Below, one piece after another: positions 54,199-62,664 of a stretch of 64,000 bases of DNA. The translations under genes were made by a program, and so were the position numbers. Each line of letters starts with the position of its first letter. Position 1 is the first letter of the stretch. The stretch lies in contig OY282558.1 of NCBI GenBank assembly GCA_958295665.1, forward strand, positions 117,108,838-117,172,837. The letters are read 5' to 3'. Origin of the DNA: Tipula vernalis. Its lineage: Eukaryota; Arthropoda; Insecta; Diptera; Tipulidae. A model generated the notes under the pieces. That model was given only the letters and a program-made list of their open reading frames with translations. It was not told the origin of the DNA and made no database searches.

Positions 54199-54989
54199 CT
54201 GAAAGAGAACAGGGGAGGGGGAAAGATTTTTTTTATTTTATTTTTTATTTGATCGTTACTAAAATCGTAAATTTATACAATAAACAATTAAACAAATTAT
54301 TACGTTAGCAGAGTTAATCGCAGTGTTTTTAACCTTTTAGACAATGGAACACTTCAAAAACGTTTAAAATTAATTTTTAATACGTTATATGCGACCATCA
54401 AACATCATTTTATCGAAATCAAATTTGCGTTGTCAGGGCAACTACGTTTTAGGTATCTCAACTCATCTCAAGCAAATAGATATTAACTCAGACAGAAGAA
54501 TAGACCTTGTTCAGATATTTAAAAAATGATGACTAAGATCTGTAGGTTACCGGATGCCAAACAAATAGACCACAAATATTTCATTTTGTTTTATTTTATT
54601 GTAACAACAAAACTATTTTAATACATTGCGTTATCTGTCCACTCTATACCAAGTGAAATACTACGAAATGATATGGTATCGGCGTTGCAATAGGAAAATA
54701 TTATTTGCAAAATAAATTTTCTGGACTAAGGGAGTGGCAGTTCCGGTTAGCCGATTTAGAGTAAAATTCACTGGGACCCCCAATTTATCAAAAAAGCTTA
54801 AATCTGAAGTTCCAGTTCGATTAGTTAAACCATTTGGGCTGTAGAGAGGGCACAGACTGACAGAGAGACACCTTTTCGAAACGCACTTTTTTAACTCAGG
54901 GGACCTCAAAACAGGTAAATCTCTAAACACCTTAAGGTCCAAAGTTTTCATGATTACCATACTTTATTTTACTTACGTAAAAGAAAGTA
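54199..54989. other. Intron upstream of the first visible ABCG exon
   Basis: Starts with the polypyrimidine tract CTCTTTC of the acceptor. No upstream ABCG exon could be recognised here. The 99-codon minus frame at 54661-54960 has no family features. Confidence 0.4.
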
Positions 54990-55545
54990 ATAATTTTAGA
55001 ATCTCATTTAAATCGCACATGTCGAATTTCATAATAATCAGTAAAGAAACGGCCGAGTTCGATTCTAATGAGTCATATTCCAGAAGTTGACCTAGAAATT
55101 ATTTTAAAATCTCATTTCCATCTCATATATCGGATTTCATCATTACCGGTTTAGAAACGGCCTGGAATTTGGCCCTATTTGGCTATATTCCAATACTTCA
55201 ACAAAACATCATATAAAAATGACATATGTCTAATTTCATAATACATGTTTAAGAAACGGCTAAACTCCATCCTAATCGGCCATGTTTCAGAACTAAATCT
55301 AAAAATAATTTTATAATAATGTTTCCGTCGCACGTGTCGAATTTCACAGAAATGGCCAAGTTTCATCATCCTGATTGGCTATATTCTAGAACTTCATTAA
55401 AAGAACTTACAGAATTCCATTTCCATTGCATGTGTCGAATTTCATTAAAACTGACTAAGAAACGGTCAAATTCCAACCTGATCTATATTCCAGAGCTTCA
55501 TCTAAAAATCATTTTAACATTTCATTTCCATAGAAGACGTGAATA
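54990..55545 (+). repeat. Tandem array of ~105-base degenerate repeat
   Basis: Five units, aligned by TCGAATTTCAT-like cores at 55022, 55130, 55229, 55337 and 55435 (spacing 108, 99, 108, 98). Each also has ...GAAACGGCC or GAAACGGTC, a TATTCCAGA-type word and CATTTCCATYGCAT. Same family as 15.3 and 34.5 kb. Confidence 0.8.
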
Positions 55546-55793
55546 AAACTTAATTAATAAATAAAATTTGTTTTGATAAATATAATTTGCAAAAGGTTGA
55601 ATTTGAAGTGTTAAACATGTATTTCTATTTTAATCCAAAGTACAAATTGTATGATTTATAACAGAATTTATTATCTGCCAAGTAACCTCCTCGAGCCCTC
55701 TTACAGACGGTTAGTCTTTTTTAGGAAATTCAAATTTTCACGGAAATTAGACTCATTTTCTCTATTAACAGCTCGGATATTATCTTTGAGGGC
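55546..55793. other. Non-coding stretch, nothing recognised
   Basis: Short AT-rich spacer between the tandem array and the gag relic. Confidence 0.4.
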
Positions 55794-56656
55794 TTAAGAA
55801 ATTGGAGCATTCGCATATTTGTCCTTAACATATAGTTCCAAAGAAAAAATGTTAGAGCTCAATTGATGTCTCCACGACAAGAAATTACCCATGCAGATAG
55901 TTCGATAGTTTCGATAGTTTCGATAATAATCTTCTCTAAAGTAGTTGGATGTTTGTTCGTCTTCTTCCAGCTCTACTAATAATTCTGTGTGTTGGGCTGC
56001 GATTTCTCCCATGTCTTTTTCTAATTGTCTCGTTTTGATATTCACATATTCCTTAGATATGTTGTTGGTTTCCAAGGAGTAATTTATTGACGCCAATTTC
56101 TGATATAACTGCCGCATGAGCACGTCTTACCTCTTGAACAATTTTGTGTTGTTGTTTCCTTCAAACTTTGCTGCTTCAAGGGCCTCGATTGAACTACTCA
56201 TCAGTGGTTGTTGTTGTTGATTTGCCGCTGAGTGACCTTGTTTAATTTCCTCCTTTTGGGAATCGGTTGATTAACTTTGTATGGTATCCAACCGAATTGA
56301 TGGTGTTATGATGCCTCGACAAGTGGGTTTGGTAGTTGTAGGACTTCTTGTGACGTTGTTGGTGTCAATGGCGGTTCGCTATTTAGGCGATACCGCATTT
56401 CCTCTATCAGCTTATTGTAAACATCTGTCATGTTTTTTCTTGTTGTGAAATAAGCGTGATTTTGGCCCAGAGGCGGGACCATTCCTAGAATTTTGTCATC
56501 GATTCCAACGAATTCGTTATATAGCGTTTTTAGATTCGCTATTCTCTTCTCTAAGTAAGACTTCGTTTTTCTGTCTTCACCGTCTTTTCGATAGTTTCTC
56601 TCTAGCTGAACTATCTTTCCACTTGTTACCTCTTGGTATTGAAGTAACTCATCCAT
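55794..56656 (-). pseudogene. Gag-like relic of second BEL-like element
   Basis: ATG at 56656: MDELLQYQEVTSGKIVQLERNYRKDGEDRKTKSYLEKRIANLKTLYNEF resembles the N-terminal helical region of insect gag proteins (R-x-NYxKDxxxRKTxxYxxxRxxxLxxxWxxF). A frame change near 56300 leads to QKLASINYSLETNN...RQLEKDMGEIAAQHTELLVELEEDEQ, likely coiled coil. It ends at a stop at 55794. Confidence 0.55.
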
Positions 56657-56834
56657 CTTGTTGTTGTTTGGTTTACTTGTGCTGGTTTTGATGCTTGTTG
56701 TTGCTTAGCTTCTCCTTTAACGGTAAGTTATGTGCCTGTTGTTGCTTGGCTGCTGGTGTCGTCACCCTTGACGACGTTACAGACTGTCTGTCTATATTTC
56801 TATTTGCCAGTTGTTTTAGTGGCTCGAAGGACCA

Positions 56835-57121
56835 TGTAAAATCATAGACTTTTGTACTTAAATTATAAATTCAAGATAGTCTTGATCTACAGTTAACTAA
56901 TAGATTACCACGGGTGGGGTATATTGGTTATCGAGAATAAACATTTTGTTGTTAATAAAGAGTTCCGTATATTGATGATTATTAAGATTACCACTGGTGG
57001 GGTCTTAATAATCTTGAGAACAAACACTTTGTTTCAGTTGTAAATTTATTCTGAACGTTTATTTTTAATTTGCTCGTCTTTTTATACAAAATCTCATTCA
57101 TCCAAATCACACTATTTTACA
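56835..57121 (-). repeat. 5' LTR of second BEL-like element
   Basis: Ends TGTAAAAT/ATTTTACA and abuts a primer site, which defines the LTR without a second copy. Inside is an imperfect duplication: AGATTACCACGGGTGGGGT...GAGAATAAACATTTTGTT (from 56904) and AGATTACCACTGGTGGGGT...GAGAACAAACACTTTGTT (from 56988), about 85 bases apart. Confidence 0.75.
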
Positions 57122-57314
57122 ATAAAAAGAAATAATAAAACATTAATGTTTAGTAACCATATTAATGAGAAAAGGTGTTGTGTGACATGATACGAACATG
57201 TTAAAACAGAATTAGTTTTCATGATAAAAAGGTATTGTGTGTTATTATAAAGAAAACAAATTATTAATTTGTTAGGTTCCGGCTTGTAGTGTTGATGAGT
57301 TGACATAAAATATT
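57122..57314. other. Spacer between two LTR elements
   Basis: AT-rich; no target duplicate for the BEL-like LTR and no 5' LTR for gypsy D could be set here. Confidence 0.35.
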
Positions 57315-57858
57315 GTGTTTTGTTGCACTGTTGATCTCAACAAAGATATTAAAAAATTAAACAACAAAATGGGTATAAGCTCCTTTCAAGAAGGATTGCA
57401 AGATCCCATAAAATTGTTGGTCAAAGCTTGTAGATTTCCAACTTCGTTGAAAGAGGAAGCAATACAGAAATATTCTACATCAAATTACAGTTCTACCTCG
57501 AATTCATTTTCTCAACATTCTAAACCATTTCCTTCTAGTTCTACGAGTAGTATGAGATGTCAGCTTTGCAACATAATAGGTCATAGAGCATGAACTTGTT
57601 TTAAACTGCAATATTCAAACAGTTCTACACAAAACAAACCTATTTTAAATTCAAATGAAAGTGGTCCTACTCTACAACTCTACGTGTGCATATTGTCATA
57701 ATAAAGGCCATCACATTCAACATTGCATGAAAAAGCAAGTGAACGAAAAGAAGCGACTAAGTGAACAAAATGCAGTTCCAAGTACTTCATTTAATACGGA
57801 AAACATGCAGGGATCTGGACAGTTGGGTACTCCTCAACGGATCCGAAACTATCAATAG
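57315..57858 (+). pseudogene. Gypsy D gag end with zinc knuckles
   Basis: Capsid end (GLQDPIKLLVKACRFPTSLKEEAIQK), a Ser-rich linker, then CQLCNIIGHRA with the fourth Cys cut by a stop (TGA at 57591), and, in a later frame, CAYCHNKGHHIQHC, a complete CCHC knuckle. The start of gag is missing. Confidence 0.8.
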
Positions 57859-57935
57859 AGTACTTAAATTACAACAATTCAACAAATTATAAGTCTAATG
57901 AAAAACTAAATTATTCCAATATCACTAATAATACT

Positions 57936-58601
57936 GTGTCTGTGCCACTAAGTCCAATTTTTTCAGAACTAATTTTTGAAGATTCTAAGTTTCAATTTGC
58001 AAAAGAAAAATTATCCAATTCATCAAAACAATATAATATTTCTACAATTCAAAATTATAATGACAATTCTAATCCTATGATGTTTTTAAATCTAATCTTA
58101 CCACATGACACAAACAAAATGTTATATTTCTTAATAGATTCTGGTGCAGATCTAAGTTTAATTAAAATAGAAAATTTAGATCCAGAATCATTATTTTATC
58201 CCGACTCCAAATGCATAATTACTGGAATTTCAAATCAACCTTTTGAGACCAGTGGACTAACTAATTTAGAATTATATTTTCCAGATTTTATTTCATGTAA
58301 GCAAAACGTACAGGTTGTTCCGAATAATTTTCCTATAGAATATTCCGGCATACTAGGGAAAGATTTTCTAAATTTTTATAATTGTAAATTAGATTTTGCA
58401 TTAAAAAGCATTCAATTACTTATAAATAATGCATTAGTGACATTAAGGTTATCGAAACTGCCTACAAGAATAACTATTCCAGCTCGCGCAGAGGCATGTG
58501 TTAAGATAAAATGCTCATTGCCTAACCATTCTGAACACATTTGTTATTCAGCAAGAATTATTGCCTGGAGTATATATTGCGTATTCCATTTTAAAAATTG
58601 A
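57936..58601 (+). pseudogene. Gypsy D protease
   Basis: KMLYFLIDSGADLSLIKIENL holds a DSGA active site; ITGISNQPFETSGLTNLELYF and YSGILGKDFLNFYNCKLDF (the ILGxDFLxxxxxxLDF end of gypsy proteases) follow. A one-base shift near 58555 moves the text to the next frame, where LPGVYIAYSIL continues. Confidence 0.88.
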
Positions 58602-59260
58602 AAATGATTACGTACTAGTCAGTTTAGTAAATTCCAATGAATACGATGTTAATTTAAATTCTAATCTAAATATTGAAACTGAACCTCTAGATAAATTTCA
58701 TATCTTTCATTTGAATTCCACAAATCCTAATATTCAAAATCGTCTATCATTGTTAGAAAAAATTAATCTTAGCCATTTTATTGAAGAGCGAGACTGCATT
58801 TTATCAATATGTCGATTATTTAATGATGTTTTTCTTCTTGATGGAGATAAGTTATCTGTCACAGACGCAACATCTCATCAAATTAACGTTCTACCACATT
58901 CTAATCCTATTTTTTGCAAACCATATCGATTACCTGAAGCAGTTAAAAATGAAGTAAATAATCAAGTTTCTGACATGAAAGCCGATGGTATAGTGAAAGA
59001 TTCGAAATCTCCATGGAACTTTCCACTGCTCTGCGTACCAAAAAAATCAAAATCAGATGAAAGGGGGTGGCATATCGTCATAGATTACCCGAAATTAAAT
59101 GACGTCACTATTCCTGATATTTTTCCGTTACCTAATATTACAGACATTTTATATAGATTAGGTCGATCTTACTATTTCTCTACCATCGATCTTGCGCATG
59201 GATACCACCATGTTCCTATAGATCCAAGAGACCGCGAAAAGACAGTGTGGCGTTCACTAA
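58561..59260 (+). pseudogene. Gypsy D RT N-terminal half
   Basis: After a long spacer, HQINVLPHSNPIFCKPYRLPEAVKNEVNNQVSDM, DGIVKDSKSPWNFPLLCVPKKS, WHIVIDYPKLNDVTIPDIFPLPNI (RT region with VxDYRxLN, here VIDYPKLN) and YYFSTIDLAHGYHHVPID with the first catalytic Asp. The sequence breaks after EKTVW; the palm motif with the YxDD pair is deleted. Confidence 0.88.
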
Positions 59261-59640
59261 TTTCACTAATTGCACTGACAGAAAATGACAGTTCAAAAAT
59301 AAACAAATTAAAATGTACTAAATTATAACAAACATTTTATTCTCCTAAATTATTCCGCGTGACCTCTAGTTATGAGCATTCTGAACTATAAATCAAAATG
59401 CGAAAAATACGAGTTCACTAAATTTACGCTATCGTAGTATGAGCTGCAAAAACAAAGGGAGAATTCATATAAAAGGAATTTTCCTATGCAATAAAAAACA
59501 ATAATCATTTAACTGAGTCACGACGCACATCATTTTGTCGTGTATATAATTGATATTAAAATTAAAAATATTAACTACTAGCTTTTACTGAGCCGTTATA
59601 TATGAGGCCAGTAAAGTGAATAAAGCTAAATAAAAGCATT
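59261..59640. other. Filler between gypsy D RT and RNase H
   Basis: No RT homology; replaces the missing half of RT and start of RNase H. Short and AT-rich; origin unknown. Confidence 0.4.
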
Positions 59641-59649
59641 TTCGTCCAT

Positions 59650-60212
59650 ACATCTATGGTTTAGAAGGTTTAAAATAATAAGTGATCATAAACCACTGAT
59701 GTGGCTTTGCAATATTAAAAACCCTTCTTTAAGGCTGGTCAGATGGAGAATAAGATTGGATGAGTATGACTACAAAATCGTTCATAAAGCAGGAAAATTA
59801 AATAATAACGCAGATGCATTAAGTCAAATTGCTCTAGATATTCCTGAATGTAATGTGGTAACTCGTTATAAATCTAAATTATCTGTTCCACTTTTACAAA
59901 ACGAAGTTCTGTCCACTCCAAACAATCAGTAATTCGGAAAACCTTTTACCAACTTCTAAGAACGAAATTTGCTCTACTCAAAATCAACAACAAAAGGAAA
60001 TTATTTCGTTGACGAATGAAGATGAGAGAAATACAATTATTAAAAAATATCACGATGGACTCCTAGGTGCACATCAAGGCGTTTATAGGACTTTCAAACG
60101 GTTAAGAAATATTTATTATTTTCCTAAAATGTTTGCAAAAATTGAAAATTATATCAGAAATTGTCAATTTGGCAGAAAAATAAAAGCTTTGAAAACAAAA
60201 ATGTCCCTATGA
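59650..60212 (+). pseudogene. Gypsy D RNase H end and integrase zinc domain
   Basis: KIISDHKPLMWLCNIKNPSLRLVRWRIRLDEYDYKIVHKAGKLNNNADALSQI is the C-terminal part of RNase H. Then NTIIKKYHDGLLGAHQGVYRTFKRLRNIYYFPKMFAKIENYIRNCQFGRK: the HHCC zinc domain with the last Cys replaced by Gly (C-Q-F-G). Confidence 0.88.
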
Positions 60213-60219
60213 AAATTAC

Positions 60220-60980
60220 GAGTACATCGTCGAAAGGAAGATATTTTTAGACATCGTTGGGCCATTCTCTTCTTCGCATCGCAATAATAAATACATTCTC
60301 ACGATGCAGTGCGATTTAACCAAATTTTCCTTCGCAATTCCCTTGCAAAATCAGGAAGCCGAAACTGTCGCTACAGCTTTCATGGAACATTTTATTTGTG
60401 TATTCGGTTGTCCTACAAGAATTTTAACTGACTAAGGGTCAAATTTTATGGGAAAATTATTTAAACAAATTTGCAAAATGTTAAAAATACAAAAATTGAA
60501 TACAAGTGGTTATCATCCTCAATCTAATGGAGCCCTTGAGCGTAGCCATAAAACGTTAATTGAATATCTACGCAATTATGTTGAAAACGATCCACTTGAT
60601 TGGGATTCTTGGTTACAATACGCGACGTTCTCTTATAATACCACTCCTCATACATCTACTGAATTTATGCCATTTGAATTAGTTTTTGGGCATAAACCAA
60701 ATATACCAGATTCAATTTCGAAAAATGTAGAACTTCTCTACAATTATCATGACTATTTCTATGACCTTAAACATAAACTTCAACAGTCACACAAAATAGC
60801 TCGTGATAAACTTTTGTTATGTAAACAAAAATCAAAACAATACTACGATAAGAATTGTGTTAGTAAAACATTCAAGATTGGTGATCAAGTTTATTTAAAA
60901 AATGAAAATAGAAAATCAAAGTTGGATTCATTATGGCTAGGTTCATATTCTGTAACAGAAATAATTTCCGTTTCTTCTTC
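60220..60980 (+). pseudogene. Gypsy D integrase core and C-terminus
   Basis: FLDIVGPF (Asp) and YILTMQCDLTKFSFAIPL, then RILTD followed immediately by TAA (60433-60435) where relatives have Gln, then GSNF; the second catalytic Asp is just before the stop. From 60448, TSGYHPQSNGALERSHKTL carries the catalytic Glu. Tail: QSKQYYDKNCVSKTFKIGDQVYLKNENRKSKLDSLWLGSYSV, the GPY/F-type domain, cut at about 60975. Confidence 0.9.
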
Positions 60981-61957
60981 ATGAGCTTCTCAGTAATCCT
61001 CATCACCAACATTTTCGAGCCTTTAATGATAACATTCGATCGTACAACTCTATGCTTGCATTTGCTTCAATGGGTGCGCAAATTCATCAGTTTCAAGGAC
61101 GAGGCCCTTATGTTTTTCGTGTTCACGGTCAGATCTATCATCGTACTGGCCACATGCATCCAGCTGAAGGTGAGCAACGACAATATGCTCAGCTATATGT
61201 TATCGACTCAGCTATGGCGAATCAAGATCGCATGAATCATCCTGCTAATTCGCGATTGAACGCAACTATTGTCAGCGCTTTAGATGAAATGATTCGAGAG
61301 CAAAATATTTATGCGAAAGCCTACCGAAATCTTGGTGAGGTTGAGCGGGAGGAAGAACAAGCAGCGGCAGCCGACAATCGTACGCTTCCCGTTGTGAACA
61401 TGGCATTTCGTCGCGATCGTAATGACGATAGACGTCGTTACGATCTTCCAACAGTTAACGAGGTGGCAATGATTTTTCGCTTTGCCGACGGACAGCCTCC
61501 ATTTGAACGTGATTTACGAGTTTACCCACGTAATGATGAACAACCTCTCATCAACCTTAACATTTTAAGTTTACATTTGGATCCGATGACATACGTACTA
61601 TTATATCCTTTTGGAGAAGCTGGCTGGCAACCAAACATGCAAATGAATACCGCTCATTGTCCCGAGAGAAAGCGAACTAAAATCACCCTTCTGCAATGGA
61701 AAGTTGCACAAATTGCCATTCGAGTCGGTCGCTTCAATCCAATTCTCTATGGCGGAAAATTGTTTCAGCAGTGGGCTGTTGATGCTCATCTGCAAGTTGA
61801 AGCCAACAATTTGAACTTTGTGCGCAATCAGCAGGGACGCTTACGAGTCGAGCAATATCGAGGTCTAATGGACGTTTTGAATAATGTGGCAATGCGTCAT
61901 GGAACTACTTGGTCGATCTGTCATCCTGCCATCTTCATTTCAAGGTTCTCCTCGTAA
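60981..61957 (+). pseudogene. Helitron 2 N-terminal (Helitron_like_N) region
   Basis: NIRSYNSMLAFASMGAQIHQFQGRGPYVFRVHGQIYHRTGHMHPAEG is a conserved pre-Rep block of Helitrons. Then PVVNMAFRRDRNDDRRRYDLPTVNEVAMIF, INLNILSLHLDPMTYVLLYPFGEAGW (LFPxGxxGW) and GGKLFQQWAVDAHLQVEANNLNFVRNQQGRLRVEQYRGL (the QQYxVDxxxxxExxRLxxxRxNQxxLR pattern). A one-base shift near 61930 continues it in the next frame. Confidence 0.88.
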
Positions 61958-62664
61958 CATGCGCGAAAAGTATCACGACTCTATGGCAATTGTGGCAAAG
62001 TACGGCAAGCCTGATCTTTTCATTACTATGACATGCAATCCCAATTGGCCAGAGATTCGAGAGAACCTTTTTCCTGTACAACTGCCCGGTGACAGACCAG
62101 ATTTGGTTGCTCGAGTGTTCAGCATTAAGTTGAAAGCACTACTTGCTGACATAGTAAAGAACAAGGTTTTTGGAAATGTCATTGCATACGTTTATACGAT
62201 TGAGTTTCAAAAAAGAGGACTTCCCCATATGCTCTTCATTCTGGCCAATGACTCAAAAATCGACACAGCCGGAACCCATATTGCATGAAATCGTTGTTCG
62301 CTCGATGATACATGGACCTTGCGGCAATGAGAACCCACTTGCGCCTTGCATGGAAAAAGGTGAATGTGCAAAAAGATTTCCGAAATCCTTTTGCAAGGAA
62401 ACGTTAACCGAAGTTAATGGTTTTCCCATTTATCGTCGTGGTAAAGGAATTGAGATTCAAATAGGAGAAAGGAAAATTGATAATCGTCATGTCGTTCCAT
62501 ACAACAAATTTGTAACACGCAAATTCAATTGTCACATTAACGTCGAATCCTGCCAAACCGTTCAAGCAATCAAGCACATTTTCAAATATATGTACAAAGG
62601 ATATGATTGTGCTTCTGTTGAATTAAGTGCACAAGGACCGATTGTTCATGATGAAATTAAGTAA
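61884..62664 (+). pseudogene. Helitron 2 Rep nuclease with altered catalytic residues
   Basis: FQGSPRNMREKYHDSMAIVAKYGKPDLFITMTCNPNWPEI is well preserved. HUH motif reads EFQKRGLPHMLFIL: first His at 62226-62228, second position CTC (Leu, 62232-62234) where CAC would give His. After a shift near 62268: ILHEIVVRSMIHGPCG, CAKRFPKSFCKET, YRRGKG, VVPYNKFVTRKFNCHINVESCQTVQAIKHIFKYMYKGYD. In the last block the first Tyr position is His (KHIFKY) while the second Tyr is kept. TAA at 62662-62664 replaces a Gln codon of relatives. Confidence 0.9.

Larger units (their letters stand above)
55794..57121 (-). mobile_element. 5' end of a second BEL-like LTR element
   Basis: On the minus strand: LTR 57121-56835 with inverted termini TGTAAAAT and ATTTTACA (287 bases), then primer site TGGTCCTTCGAGCC directly after the LTR, then a gag-like protein; everything after gag is missing. 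The primer site again matches tRNA-Tyr over 14 bases, then diverges. Between LTR and gag lies a Gln/Asn-rich, CAACAA-repeat leader. Assigned to BEL/Pao by primer and gag style, tentatively. Confidence 0.7.
57315..60980 (+). mobile_element. Gypsy D: truncated 412/mdg1-like Ty3/gypsy element
   Basis: Plus-strand relic with end of gag, zinc knuckles, protease, RT N-terminal half, RNase H C-terminus and integrase, without LTRs. It starts inside gag (DLNKDIKKLNNKMGISSFQEGLQDPIKLLVKA) and ends in the integrase C-terminal domain where Helitron 2 coding sequence begins. The protease-RT spacer style (ITIPARAEACVKI...LPGVYIAYSIL) fits the 412/mdg1 lineage. Multiple stops, shifts and a large RT deletion show it is dead. 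Confidence 0.85.
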
